A stretch of DNA of 64,000 nt from an uncultured Prevotellaceae bacterium (GCA_937900485.1 CALCEL010000082.1:4926-68925), one strand, 5' to 3'. Counted from the stretch's first letter, positions 18,666 to 28,102 are shown. The notes: generated from the sequence alone by a model not told the origin. Numbers and translations are program-made.

Positions 18666-20222
18666 TCAATCATTGACACTGGAACCACCGAGCAACGACG
18701 TGATTGTTGCTGGTTTGTCAACAACCATCGTGGCTCCTTTGGAATAGAGGAATTCCTTTGTCTTGAATCCCCATGAGACAGAGACACAAGGCAGACCTGC
18801 GCTGGCGGCGGTCATCACATCGACCTCGGAGTCACCCACGTAGAGCGCCTTGGACGTGTCACTGAAAAGCTGACGAAGAACTTTCTCCACCATATCCGGA
18901 GACGGCTTCTTTCTCACATCTTCGGAGCAACCCACCGCCACGTCTATCATGCCTTTGAAGTATGTGTCACACAGCTCAGTGACACCTTCTTGCATCTTAT
19001 TGCTGACGACTGCCATCTTGTATCCTCTCTTTCTCAACGTGTCGAGCATCTCACTCACTCCGGCATACGGCTTGGTGTTGTCACGACAGTGTTCGAGGTA
19101 GTGCTTCTTGAAGGCGCTGAGACACGCTGCGGTGTCCTCATCCGTCGTACCTTGCGGCACGGCTCTCTTTATCAGCATGTCGACACCGTTACCGACGAAC
19201 TCTCTCACCTCATCCCTCGTCCTTACCGGGTATCCACACTCGGTCAACGCGCGGTTGGTGCTGTTGGCGAGGTCATCAAGGGTATTGAGCAATGTTCCGT
19301 CAAGGTCGAATATGACAGCGTCTCGTCCCTCAATATCTTTGATGGTCTTGTCGTACGACGCCTGCCTCTTGGCTTTCTCCTTGTTCTCAGCCATCGACCT
19401 ACGTATACGCTTGGGAAGGTTTTTGTCTCTCTGCAACTGACTGAGCGCATCCTTGGCGGCAGCCTGGTCACTCTCCTTCTTGGAATAGCCCTCGCCCTTT
19501 CCACACAACACACCCTCGACCCTTACCTCAGAGACGAACTTTGGTGCGTTGTCCTCACGTTTCTCCTGCTGAGTGAAGACCGTTTTATACTGGAATCTCT
19601 GACACCACTCGATGAGGTTGCTCTTGAAATTCTCCTCCTGGTTGGCTACCTCATCGACATTGATGTACTTACGGAAGACCACCTCCTCCATGAAACGATA
19701 GCAGTAAGAGTAGCCGCGGTCAAGGTATATAGCTCCGAAGAACGCCTCAAAAGCGTTTCCGTTCATGAAACTGTTATGTCCCGTAGTCACCACACCTGTG
19801 TAGTGGACCAGCTTGTCGAGACCCATGTCAACCGCCAACTTGTTGAGTGACTTCCTACACACAATCCTGCTTCGTAGCGTGGTGAGAAATCCCTCTTGCT
19901 TGCCGGCGTAATGCTTATACAATATGTCTGCCACGACAGCGCTCAACACGGCATCGCCCAGAAACTCAAGACGCTCGTTGTTGACGTAGCGACCGATGTA
20001 CTGAGACGACTTGACTCTCTTCTTCGCGTTCGTGGAATTGTCTTTCGACTTGCCGTTACGCCTGTTCTCATTCTCCCTCTCATAGTAGGAGACGGACTTG
20101 TGTTGCAGGGCAAGCCTGTATAGTCTTATGTTTTTTGGATAGAATCCGAGTATATCTTTCAGTTGTAAATAAGGCCTCTTATCCTTTCGGAGAAGAAGCC
20201 TTATAGAGTCTAATATCTTCAT
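18666..20222 (-). CDS. rnc: Ribonuclease III fused to HAD-family phosphatase
   Basis: One 518-residue frame joins two enzymes. Residues 1-265 are RNase III: catalytic signature NERLEFLGDAVL (82-93), the second helix NGNAFEAFFGAIYLDRG (154-170), and a dsRNA-binding domain (about 197-264, KFVSEVRVEG...KKESDQAAAKDAL). E83 and D90 align with E. coli E38 and D45, and E159 with E117, while the D114 position is Asn156. Residues 300-518 are a phosphoglycolate-phosphatase-like HAD: DLDGT at 306-310, VVSNK, KKPSPD and YVGDSEVD give all four HAD motifs. A charged linker (about 266-299) joins them. RNase III processes rRNA and structured mRNA; the HAD substrate is unknown. The gene starts 7 bp after fabF, so acpP-fabF-rnc is one transcript. 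An internal ATG at 19394 could give a separate HAD polypeptide. Confidence 0.9.
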   Translation of the reverse strand: MKILDSIRLLLRKDKRPYLQLKDILGFYPKNIRLYRLALQHKSVSYYERENENRRNGKSKDNSTNAKKRVKSSQYIGRYVNNERLEFLGDAVLSAVVADILYKHYAGKQEGFLTTLRSRIVCRKSLNKLAVDMGLDKLVHYTGVVTTGHNSFMNGNAFEAFFGAIYLDRGYSYCYRFMEEVVFRKYINVDEVANQEENFKSNLIEWCQRFQYKTVFTQQEKREDNAPKFVSEVRVEGVLCGKGEGYSKKESDQAAAKDALSQLQRDKNLPKRIRRSMAENKEKAKRQASYDKTIKDIEGRDAVIFDLDGTLLNTLDDLANSTNRALTECGYPVRTRDEVREFVGNGVDMLIKRAVPQGTTDEDTAACLSAFKKHYLEHCRDNTKPYAGVSEMLDTLRKRGYKMAVVSNKMQEGVTELCDTYFKGMIDVAVGCSEDVRKKPSPDMVEKVLRQLFSDTSKALYVGDSEVDVMTAASAGLPCVSVSWGFKTKEFLYSKGATMVVDKPATITSLLGGSSVND

Positions 20223-20229
20223 TACAGAA

Positions 20230-21495
20230 TCACTTGTACTTCTTGAATATTACACACGCATTGTGTCCACCAAAGCCAAATGTGTTGCTGAGTCCCGCGC
20301 GTACCTCGCGCTTCTGTGCCTCGTTGAATGTGAAGTTCAGATTATAGTCAATCTCCTCATCCTTATCCTCAGGATCGTGGTTGATTGTAGGAGGTACGAT
20401 ATCCTCGTTGACAGCGAGCAGAGTGAACATTGCCTCAACAGCTCCGGCAGCACCGAGAAGGTGACCTGTCATTGACTTCGTTGAGCTGATGTTCAACTTG
20501 TATGCGGCATCACCGAACACATCCTTGATTGCCTTAGCCTCTGAGATGTCACCGACATGTGTTGACGTACCGTGCACGTTGATGTAGTCGATGTCCTCAG
20601 GTGACATACCAGCGTCCTTCAAAGCGCGCTCCATAACGAGCTTTGCTCCGAGACCCTCTGGATGTGAGGCTGTGATATGATAAGCGTCAGCAGACATTCC
20701 TGCTCCGGCCATCTCAGCATAGATCTTGGCACCACGAGCCTTTGCATGCTCGAGCTCCTCAAGAATAAGCACACCGGCGCCCTCACCCATCACGAAACCA
20801 TCACGGCTCGCACTGAAAGGACGGCTGGCCTTCTCTGGAGCCTCGTTGAGTGTGGACAATGCCTTCATGGCGTTGAAACCACCCACACCTGCAGGCCAGA
20901 TAGCTGACTCCGCACCACCTGTGACGATGGCGTTGGCCTTACCCAGTCTGATGAGGTTGAACGCATCTGCCAAAGCGTTAGAAGATGAGGCACATGCTGA
21001 TGTGGTCACGTAGTTAGGACCACGGAAACCATTCTCAATAGAGATATAGCCGGCTGAAATGTCAGCAATCATCTTAGGAATGAAGAACGGATTATACTTC
21101 GGTCCTATAGTGGCGCCGTTAACAGCGTAGTTACCAGCCTCCTCCTCGAACGTGTGCATACCACCGATACCAACACCCATGACTACTCCAACCTCATTAC
21201 GGTCAAGATGCTCAAAGTCAAGAAGACCTGAGTCCTTAATAGCCATCTTCGCGGCAGCTATGGCATACTGACAATAAGAGTCCATCTTACGTGACTCCTT
21301 ACGGTCAACAAACTCATTCACGTCGAAGTTCTTCACCTCACAAGCGAAATGAGTCTTGAACGCTGACGCGTCAAAGTGTGTAATTGCAGCAGCACCACTC
21401 TTACCTGCCTTGATATTCTTCCAAGTCTCCTCGGCTGAGTTACCAAGTGGAGTGACTGCTCCTATGCCAGTTACAACAACTCTTTTTAATTCCAT
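20230..21495 (-). CDS. fabF: 3-oxoacyl-ACP synthase II
   Basis: 421 residues from the ATG at 21495 (MELKRVVVTGIG); an in-frame TTG four codons earlier is not needed. FabF condenses malonyl-ACP with acyl-ACP in fatty acid chain elongation. The catalytic Cys168 lies in TTSACASSSNAL, and the two catalytic histidines are in HGTSTHVGD and GHLLGAAGAVEA. Length and motifs are those of a normal condensing enzyme. It lies between acpP, 139 bp upstream, and the rnc fusion 7 bp downstream. Confidence 0.97.
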   Translation of the reverse strand: MELKRVVVTGIGAVTPLGNSAEETWKNIKAGKSGAAAITHFDASAFKTHFACEVKNFDVNEFVDRKESRKMDSYCQYAIAAAKMAIKDSGLLDFEHLDRNEVGVVMGVGIGGMHTFEEEAGNYAVNGATIGPKYNPFFIPKMIADISAGYISIENGFRGPNYVTTSACASSSNALADAFNLIRLGKANAIVTGGAESAIWPAGVGGFNAMKALSTLNEAPEKASRPFSASRDGFVMGEGAGVLILEELEHAKARGAKIYAEMAGAGMSADAYHITASHPEGLGAKLVMERALKDAGMSPEDIDYINVHGTSTHVGDISEAKAIKDVFGDAAYKLNISSTKSMTGHLLGAAGAVEAMFTLLAVNEDIVPPTINHDPEDKDEEIDYNLNFTFNEAQKREVRAGLSNTFGFGGHNACVIFKKYK

Positions 21496-21515
21496 AGTAT
21501 CTGTCAATTAAAAAA

Positions 21516-21622
21516 TTTACCATTTACTATCATCTCCCTTTCAATACGTCTGTCACACCTATATATATATATATGGAAGCGACGGACATGAAATAACGGA
21601 AGATAGAACAGTAAATGGTAAA
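21516..21622. repeat. 13-bp inverted repeat flanking a TA run, between acpP and fabF
   Basis: TTTACCATTTACT (21516-21528) is perfectly complementary to AGTAAATGGTAAA (21610-21622), with 81 nt between the arms including a seven-fold AT run at 21561-21574. In the acpP-fabF transcript this would make a long-looped hairpin just after the acpP stop and before fabF. It may limit read-through so that acpP is expressed above fabF, but there is no U run. Confidence 0.5.
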
Positions 21623-21634
21623 TGGAAAATCTTA

Positions 21635-21871
21635 TTACTTACCGTTAGCCTCGATGTAAGCGATAGCGTCACCTACAGTGGCGATCTTCTCTGCCTGATC
21701 ATCAGGAATGTTGATACCGAAAGTCTTCTCAAACTCCATGATAAGCTCTACAGTGTCGAGTGAGTCAGCACCGAGATCGTTAGTGAAAGATGCCTCTGGC
21801 TTAACCTCAGCCTCATCTACATTGAGTTTCTCGACGATAATTGCCTTTACTCTTGATTCAATTTCAGACAT
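21635..21871 (-). CDS. acpP: Acyl carrier protein
   Basis: 78 residues from the ATG at 21871 ([12 protein letters not shown]). AcpP carries growing acyl chains on a phosphopantetheine arm attached to Ser37 in the canonical [11 protein letters not shown]. The protein is acidic and of standard length. It has its own promoter with both -33 and -7 boxes, and fabF and rnc follow. Confidence 0.97.
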   Translation of the reverse strand: MSEIESRVKAIIVEKLNVDEAEVKPEASFTNDLGADSLDTVELIMEFEKTFGINIPDDQAEKIATVGDAIAYIEANGK

Positions 21872-21937
21872 AATCAATTTCTAAATTAAATGTTAATTAA
21901 TATTATTTTCTAATTCCAGTTATACACACTTTCGCCA

Positions 21938-21969
21938 CAAAGTTATGAAAATATCTTTAAAACCCACAA
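21938..21969 (-). promoter_or_regulatory. Promoter of acpP-fabF-rnc
   Basis: On the minus strand TTGT (21969-21966) is followed after 20 bp by TAACTTTG (21945-21938), a good fit to the Bacteroidetes -33/-7 pattern. The start would be near 21931, with a leader of about 60 nt. Confidence 0.65.
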
Positions 21970-22120
21970 GTTTATCAGATAATTTGTGCGTGTTTTGCAC
22001 AAAAACCCCGTCAAGTGTGCCGATTTTATTTATTATTCCGTCTTTTTGCTCCTCTCATTGCGTACTACCGTCGTCAAAATCATTTGTCTACACAGCACGA
22101 AAAAGAGGAGAAGGAGCTCA

Positions 22121-23923
22121 TCACTCCTTATTGGCGCGCTTACGCTCAAGATGATCAAGAATCACCTTACGGATTCTCATGCTCTTAGGAGTAACCTCAA
22201 CATACTCGTCCTCCTTTATATACTCAAGAGCCTCCTCGAGTGACATAATCACTGGTGGTATGATTCTTGCCTTCTCGTCAGTACCGCTGGCACGTGTGTT
22301 AGTAAGCTGCTTAGCCTTTGTGACGTTAACGACAAGGTCGTTCTCGTGCACGTGCTCTCCGACAACCTGTCCCGCATACACCTTGTCACCCGGGAAGATG
22401 AAGAACTTACCACGATCCTGCAGGTGGTCGATGGCGAACGCCACAGAAGTACCTGACTCCATGGCAATCATTGAGCCGTTGACACGTCTCTGCATATCAC
22501 CCTTATACGGCTGGTAGTTCTTGAATCTGTGGGCCATGATAGCCTCTCCCTGACTGGCAGTCAACACATTAGTACGCAGACCAATGATGCCTCGTGAAGG
22601 AATCTCAAACTCGATGTTCACGCGCTCGCCCTGGGCCTCCATGGCAATCATGTCACCCTTACGACGTGTCACCATATCAATCATCTTGCTTGAGAACTCC
22701 TCAGGCACGTTGATGGTAAGCTCCTCGATTGGCTCATGCTTAACGCCATCTATCTCCTTATATATAACCTGTGGCTGACCTACCTGGAGCTCGTATCCCT
22801 CACGGCGCATTGTCTCGATGAGCACAGAGAGATGCAGCACACCACGTCCGCTGACAATCCACGAGTCAGTGCTGTTACCTCTCGTCTCCACTCGAAGCGC
22901 TAGGTTTTTCTCCAACTCCTTTACGAGACGGTCATTGATGTGTCGACTCGTACAGAACTTACCCTCCTGACCGAAGAACGGAGAATTGTTAATTGTGAAA
23001 AGCATAGACATCGTAGGCTCGTCGATATTTATAGTAGGAAGTGCCTCCGGAGCCTCGAAGTCACATATAGTATCACCAATCTCAAAGTTAGTGAGACCAA
23101 TCACCGCACATATATCACCTGATGAAACCTCATCAGTAGAACGGTGTCCCATACCCTCGAACGTGTGCAGTTCCTTAATCTTAGTTTTCTCCTGTGTGCC
23201 GTCTCTGTGACAGATAGTGATATTCTGTCCAGCCTTGAGCGTACCGCGATGAACTCTACCCACGGCGATACGTCCCGTGTACGTGGAGTAGTCAAGGCTT
23301 GTGATGAGCATCTGAGACGTACCCTCGAGACGCTGCGGAGCAGGTATAGTGTCGAGGATGACATCAAGAAGATAAGTGATGTTATCAGTAGGTTTACTGT
23401 AGTCAGGACCCATCCATCCGTTCTTAGCTGAGCCGTACACGACTGGGAAGTTAAGTTGATCCTCAGTGGCGCTGAGAGAGAACATAAGGTCAAACACCAT
23501 CTCATACACCTCCTCTGGGCGGCAGTTAGGTTTATCCACCTTATTAACCACCACAACAGGTTTCAGTCCAATCTCCAAAGCTTTCTGAAGAACGAAACGA
23601 GTCTGTGGCATAGGGCCCTCGAAAGCGTCAACGAGAAGGATACATCCATCAGCCATATTCAGCACACGCTCCACCTCACCACCGAAGTCGCTGTGTCCCG
23701 GAGTGTCGATGACATTTATCTTCACACCTTTATAATTAATAGACACGTTCTTAGAGAGAATTGTTATTCCACGCTCACGCTCGAGCTCATTGTTATCCAA
23801 AATCAAATCTCCTGTCTGCTGGTTCTCACGGAAGAGATTACCCGCGAGCAGCATCTTGTCAACCAGTGTGGTTTTACCGTGGTCGACATGCGCTATAATA
23901 GCGATGTTCCTAATATCCTGCAT
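22121..23923 (-). CDS. typA: Translational GTPase TypA/BipA
   Basis: 600 residues, full length. BipA is an EF-G-like ribosome-binding GTPase needed for assembly of the large subunit under stress or cold. The G motifs are plain: AHVDHGKTT (residues 11-19), [23 protein letters not shown], and the typical C-terminal [24 protein letters not shown]. The start ATG at 23923 gives [17 protein letters not shown]. It is divergent from rpsO and convergent with nothing; its promoter was not resolved. Confidence 0.97.
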   Translation of the reverse strand: MQDIRNIAIIAHVDHGKTTLVDKMLLAGNLFRENQQTGDLILDNNELERERGITILSKNVSINYKGVKINVIDTPGHSDFGGEVERVLNMADGCILLVDAFEGPMPQTRFVLQKALEIGLKPVVVVNKVDKPNCRPEEVYEMVFDLMFSLSATEDQLNFPVVYGSAKNGWMGPDYSKPTDNITYLLDVILDTIPAPQRLEGTSQMLITSLDYSTYTGRIAVGRVHRGTLKAGQNITICHRDGTQEKTKIKELHTFEGMGHRSTDEVSSGDICAVIGLTNFEIGDTICDFEAPEALPTINIDEPTMSMLFTINNSPFFGQEGKFCTSRHINDRLVKELEKNLALRVETRGNSTDSWIVSGRGVLHLSVLIETMRREGYELQVGQPQVIYKEIDGVKHEPIEELTINVPEEFSSKMIDMVTRRKGDMIAMEAQGERVNIEFEIPSRGIIGLRTNVLTASQGEAIMAHRFKNYQPYKGDMQRRVNGSMIAMESGTSVAFAIDHLQDRGKFFIFPGDKVYAGQVVGEHVHENDLVVNVTKAKQLTNTRASGTDEKARIIPPVIMSLEEALEYIKEDEYVEVTPKSMRIRKVILDHLERKRANKE

Positions 23924-24028
23924 ATTCTCGTAATTCGAAATTTAGCCGCGAATTTACGCATTATATTTGAAATTAATCAGAAAAGAGACAAAAATCAGTA
24001 TAACTCATTAAAATTCTTGACAATCTAT

Positions 24029-24059
24029 GTTGCCAATCTATTTATTTTTAATAAATTTG
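24029..24059 (+). promoter_or_regulatory. Promoter of rpsO
   Basis: GTTG (24029-24032), 19 bp, then TAAATTTG (24052-24059). The start would be near 24066, leaving a leader of about 78 nt ahead of rpsO. Confidence 0.6.
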
Positions 24060-24143
24060 CGGCTGATTTCCCGGCGAGTCGGATATCGCAGCTGATGATT
24101 GAGACTCGTGGGACAACGTAATTCACATAAAAAAACAAAAAAA

Positions 24144-24413
24144 ATGTATTTAGATTCAGCAAAGAAGGCAGAGATCTTCGCACAGTATGGCGGTTCTGCT
24201 ACAAACACAGGTTCATGCGAGAGCCAGGTCGCTCTCCTTACTTACCGTATCCAGCACCTCACAGAGCACATGAAGGCTAACCACAAGGACTACAGCACTA
24301 ACCGTGCTCTTGTTAAGCTCGTTGGTCAGCGTCGTTCACTCCTCGCTTACCTCAAGCGTAAGGACATCGAGCGTTACCGCGCTATCGTGAAGGCTCTTGG
24401 TCTCCGTAAGTAA
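24144..24413 (+). CDS. rpsO: 30S ribosomal protein S15
   Basis: 89 residues, the usual S15 length, from the ATG at 24144 (MYLDSAKKAEIFAQYGG). Earlier in-frame starts lie close to the promoter and would add a non-family extension. S15 binds 16S rRNA early in small-subunit assembly. Conserved features include TGSCESQVALLTYRIQHLTEH and the C-terminal RRSLLAYLKRKD. It is a monocistronic gene with a promoter and a terminator; S15 regulates its own mRNA in other bacteria, but no such structure was identified here. Confidence 0.97.
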   Translation: MYLDSAKKAEIFAQYGGSATNTGSCESQVALLTYRIQHLTEHMKANHKDYSTNRALVKLVGQRRSLLAYLKRKDIERYRAIVKALGLRK

Positions 24414-24442
24414 TCCTTGTGTAAACAATTGTTTGACAAGTC

Positions 24443-24475
24443 AGCCACAGTACCCACAAGGAACTGTGGCTTTTC
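24443..24475 (+). terminator. Rho-independent terminator of rpsO
   Basis: Nine-bp perfect stem AGCCACAGT/ACTGTGGCT with an 11-nt loop and a short T run. A palindromic segment with CTTGT/ACAAG arms lies just before it at 24416-24440. Confidence 0.8.
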
Positions 24476-24575
24476 TGTTGACACAACAACCCGCAATCCA
24501 TAACGGGTCAATACCCGCAGCGACGGTTGCGAGCCGACAAGAACACGTCATCACAAACTAATAAAAGACAACGAT

Positions 24576-24752
24576 ATGGAACTACCTGAAGACGCTATGA
24601 TGCTGTTCAGTTACGTGAACATGAAACTACGTGACTTCTACAACAGCCTGGACGAGATGTGCCAGAGCGAGGATATAGACAAGGAAACACTATGCTCCAG
24701 ACTCGCCGCAATCGGATACGAGTACTCGCCGGAGCATAACAAATTCTGGTGA
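24576..24752 (+). CDS. DUF4250 domain protein, 58 aa
   Basis: A short but clear gene: MELPEDAMMLFSYVNMKL, then RDFYNSLDEMC, and ending AAIGYEYSPEHNKFW. The pattern (LPxDxxxLxSYxNxKLRDxYxSLDExC...L..IGYEYxxxxNxF) is that of the DUF4250 family, which is small and of unknown role. Its stop overlaps a possible GTG start of the following glycosyltransferase, and an ATG follows after 26 bp, so the genes are likely cotranscribed. Confidence 0.8.
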   Translation: MELPEDAMMLFSYVNMKLRDFYNSLDEMCQSEDIDKETLCSRLAAIGYEYSPEHNKFW

Positions 24753-24778
24753 TAACACCAGGCAACACACTCTCTGAT

Positions 24779-25864
24779 ATGTTTACCAAGAAAAAGACAT
24801 CATCACTGACACGACTGCTCATCATGCGTTTCTCAGCTATGGGAGACGTGGCAACCACCATACCCGTCATACACAGTCTCGCCACCCAACACAGCGAGCT
24901 GAGAGTGACAGTACTCACGAGGGAACGCTTCACACCGATGTACGAATGGATGCCTTCCAACGTGAGAGTGATAGGTATCGACCTCAACGACTACAAAGGC
25001 ATCAACGGACTGTACCGTCTATACAGCAAGATAAGCAGCGAGTGCTCATACGACGCAGTGGCAGACCTGCACAACGTGTTGAGGACTAAGTTCCTACGCA
25101 CATGCTTCCAGATGAGCGGAGTCAAGGTGGCGGTAATCAACAAAGGAAGGAAGGAGAAACACGAGCTCATAGGACACGGCACAAGCGCGAAGGCGCTGAG
25201 GCCAATGACAGAACGTTACGCCGACGTGTTCCGCTCACTGCTCGGAATAGACTTCAAGGTCAGCTACGACGGAAGGGAAGCAGTGAACAAACAATATCTG
25301 GCACAGCAGACCATGGTAGACATACGACGCTTCACCGGCGTTAAGGCAGACGGAGAGAAATGGATTGGCATAGCTCCTTTCGCAGCCCACAAACAGAAGA
25401 TATACCCGACAGAGTCAATGCGTCTCACCGCCAAACTGCTTTTGGAAAAAGGATATAAGGTGTTCCTCTTCGGAGCCGGCTGTGAAGAGACGGCGGAGCT
25501 ACAATCGTGGGAGTGCGACGGGATGAAGTCATGCTGCGGCAAGCTCAAGGGACTGCGAGACGAGCTACTGCTCATGACACAGCTCGACCTCATGATATGT
25601 ATGGACTCAGCCAACATGCATATGGCAGCCATGGTGGGTACACAGACACTGAGCATCTGGGGAGCCACCCATCCAAAGACGGGCTTCATGGCATACGGAC
25701 AAGGTGAGCACAACGTGATACAGACAGAGATGGCGTGCAGGCCATGCTCCATCTACGGCAACAAGCCATGCCACAGGGGCGACATGCTCTGCATGACAGC
25801 CATACAGCCATCCGACATAGTAGAAAGAGCAGTCACATTACTCACCAACAACGCATGTCTATGA
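24779..25864 (+). CDS. Glycosyltransferase family 9 (heptosyltransferase-like)
   Basis: 361 residues from the ATG at 24779; a GTG at 24749 would add 10 and overlap the previous stop. The N-terminus LLIMRFSAMGDVATTIPVIHSL is the acceptor-side GT9 signature, with the conserved Asp of MGD. The C-terminal half has the nucleotide-sugar part: IGIAPFAAHKQKIYP, VFLFGAG, and MDSANMHMAAMVGTQTLSIWGATHPKTGF, ending in a Cys-rich MACRPCSIYGNKPCHRGD. GT9 enzymes add heptose or related sugars to LPS core at the inner membrane. It shares an ATGA overlap with the next gene. Confidence 0.88.
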   Translation: MFTKKKTSSLTRLLIMRFSAMGDVATTIPVIHSLATQHSELRVTVLTRERFTPMYEWMPSNVRVIGIDLNDYKGINGLYRLYSKISSECSYDAVADLHNVLRTKFLRTCFQMSGVKVAVINKGRKEKHELIGHGTSAKALRPMTERYADVFRSLLGIDFKVSYDGREAVNKQYLAQQTMVDIRRFTGVKADGEKWIGIAPFAAHKQKIYPTESMRLTAKLLLEKGYKVFLFGAGCEETAELQSWECDGMKSCCGKLKGLRDELLLMTQLDLMICMDSANMHMAAMVGTQTLSIWGATHPKTGFMAYGQGEHNVIQTEMACRPCSIYGNKPCHRGDMLCMTAIQPSDIVERAVTLLTNNACL

Positions 25865-27846
25865 GAAAACCGTTTACAATAATAAGAAGAAGCGCATACT
25901 CAAACGCTATAGCCTTCGCTTGCAACATACTGCTGGTATTCATCACCTACACACTGTGCAGAGTCGAGTTCGTGATGGAAAATTGGGGCATGTTCGCCGA
26001 TAGTCTGTTCCGCAACACATGGTCCGACCTGATAGTCGGCTCACTGACGTTCGACACATCAGCCATACTCTACACCAACATGCTGTACGCGCTCATGATG
26101 CTGTTCCCTATAATATATAAGGAGAACGACTCATGGCAGCGAGCGTGCAAATGGGTGTTCATGATATCCACCTCACTCTGCGTCATTGTCAACTTAGCAG
26201 ACTCCGTATATTTTCAGTACACCGGCCGCCGCACCACAATGTCCGTGTTCAGTGAGTTCAGCAACGAAAACAACATGATGAGTGTGATGGGCACAGAGTT
26301 GGCGCGTCACTGGTATCTCGTCATCTTCGCGGCATTGCTGATTACCGCACTCCACAAACTGTACGTCAAGACAGAGGGTCGGCTCACGCTGTCAGGTAAG
26401 AACGGCAAACTCACATATCACGTGACAAACACAGTGATATTCATCGTCTATGTGCTGCTGACGATATGCGGAATACGAGGAGGAGCGACGACCGACGTAC
26501 GCCCCATCACGATAAGCAACGCCAACCAGTACGTCAACAGACCGGCAGAGGCCGCAGTGATACTCAACACGCCATTTTCCATGATACGCACGATTGGCAA
26601 GAAGACATTCACTGACCCCGCCTACTTCTCACGCGAGGAACTGGACAGCATATACAGTCCGGAGCACCACCCTACCACACCAGGACTGACCAAGGAACGA
26701 CGCAACGTCGTGGTGCTCATCGTGGAGAGCTTCGGACGTGAGTACATAGGAAAGTACAACGAAAGGCTGGAGAACGGCAAGTACAAAGGCTACACACCAT
26801 TCATCGACTCTCTGTACAACCATTGCGTTAGCTTCGACTACACATTCTGCAACGGAAGGAAGAGTATCGACGGAATGCCGTCCATACTGTCAGGAATACC
26901 TATGTTCATGGAACCGTTCTTCCTCACATCAGCGTCGCTGAACGAGGTCAGCGGACTGGCTGGCGAGCTGAAGAATGCTGGATACCACTCCGCCTTTTTC
27001 CATGGAGCTGACAACGGGAGTATGGGATTCCAAGCTTTCGCCAGGGCCACGGGTTTCGACGAGTACCTGGGAAGAGTGGAATACGACGAAGACAAACGCT
27101 TCGGCGGGGAGAACGACTTCGACGGTACATGGGCCATCTGGGACGAGCCGTTCCTACAGTTCTACGCCACAAAGATGAGCGAGATGAAGGAGCCTTTCGT
27201 CACCGCAGTGTTCACGGCAAGCAGCCACCATCCGTTTGTCGTTCCGGAGAAGTACAAGGACATATACAAGGATGTCGATGACAACGTCATACATAAATGT
27301 ATAAGGTATACAGACAATGCGCTCCGACGATTCTTCGAGACGTCAAGCAAACAAGACTGGTTCCGAAACACGCTGTTCGTCATAACATCCGACCACACCA
27401 ACCTGACCGACCACGACGAATACAAGACCGACCTCGGACAGTTCGGAGCCCCGATACTGCTCTACGACCCGTCCGGAACACTCAACCCGGGTCGAAGACA
27501 CTGCATAGCGCAACAGATAGACATCATGCCGACAGTGCTCAGCTACCTCGGCTACTCCAAGCCGTACGTGGCGTTCGGCAAAGACCTGCTGACCACAAAA
27601 GACGAAGATACCTGGGCAGTCAACTACAACAACGGAATATACCAATACGTCAAGGGCCACTACCTGTTGCAGTTTGACGGCGAGAAGACAAAAGCGATGT
27701 ACGACATCGACAATGACTGGATGCTAACCAAAAACATCAAGGGGAAGACAAAGGAACAGGCACAGATGGAGAGAGAGCTGAAAGCAATCATACAATCATA
27801 CATGGAGAGAATGATTGAGGACAGGCTGACGGTAAAACAACAATAG
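25861..27846 (+). CDS. LTA-synthase-like sulfatase-fold membrane transferase
   Basis: 661 residues from the ATG at 25861, which overlaps the glycosyltransferase stop as ATGA; longer in-frame starts lie inside that gene. About five membrane helices occupy residues 10-205. The periplasmic domain has sulfatase/LtaS motifs: VVVLIVESFGREY (metal-binding Glu), NGRKSIDGMPSILSG (nucleophile Ser or Thr region), FFHGADNGSMGF, and VITSDHTN. The family transfers phosphoglycerol or phosphoethanolamine from phospholipid. In a diderm next to a GT9 enzyme, phosphate-alcohol decoration of LPS core or a surface glycan is the likely role, an inference. Confidence 0.82.
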   Translation: MRKPFTIIRRSAYSNAIAFACNILLVFITYTLCRVEFVMENWGMFADSLFRNTWSDLIVGSLTFDTSAILYTNMLYALMMLFPIIYKENDSWQRACKWVFMISTSLCVIVNLADSVYFQYTGRRTTMSVFSEFSNENNMMSVMGTELARHWYLVIFAALLITALHKLYVKTEGRLTLSGKNGKLTYHVTNTVIFIVYVLLTICGIRGGATTDVRPITISNANQYVNRPAEAAVILNTPFSMIRTIGKKTFTDPAYFSREELDSIYSPEHHPTTPGLTKERRNVVVLIVESFGREYIGKYNERLENGKYKGYTPFIDSLYNHCVSFDYTFCNGRKSIDGMPSILSGIPMFMEPFFLTSASLNEVSGLAGELKNAGYHSAFFHGADNGSMGFQAFARATGFDEYLGRVEYDEDKRFGGENDFDGTWAIWDEPFLQFYATKMSEMKEPFVTAVFTASSHHPFVVPEKYKDIYKDVDDNVIHKCIRYTDNALRRFFETSSKQDWFRNTLFVITSDHTNLTDHDEYKTDLGQFGAPILLYDPSGTLNPGRRHCIAQQIDIMPTVLSYLGYSKPYVAFGKDLLTTKDEDTWAVNYNNGIYQYVKGHYLLQFDGEKTKAMYDIDNDWMLTKNIKGKTKEQAQMERELKAIIQSYMERMIEDRLTVKQQ

Positions 27847-27880
27847 GACAGACTGACAGCAAGACAAAATAACACACTGA

Positions 27881-27921
27881 GACGGCTCGGAACGGGAACA
27901 TAACGCCCGTACCGAGCCGTC
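27881..27921 (+). terminator. Strong hairpin after the LTA-synthase-like gene
   Basis: GACGGCTCGG/CCGAGCCGTC gives a perfect 10-bp GC-rich stem, extended past an A-A mismatch by ACGGG/CCCGT. There is no U run, so it may stop transcription weakly or protect the 3' end. The remaining 180 bp up to the next promoter is A-rich and holds nothing else. Confidence 0.5.
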
Positions 27922-28102
27922 ACTGAACAGACCCGAAAGCACCTGACACGAAAAACACAAATAAATCACCGTCCAAACGACGGCAAATAACATTTTACCA
28001 TAAAAAACAAAGTGTCAAACACAAAAACACACCAAAAGACTTTAGACTGCTTACATTTTATCAGTCACAATTTGCACGTTTCCCAAAAAAGTGCGCAAAA
28101 AA

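Noticed and set aside
18990..19850. A 286-codon plus-strand frame opposite the rnc-HAD gene
   Set aside because: The opposite strand encodes clear RNase III and HAD motifs; this frame has no recognisable features.
23456..24121. A 221-codon plus-strand frame opposite typA
   Set aside because: It overlaps the N-terminal G domain of typA in antisense and runs into the rpsO promoter.
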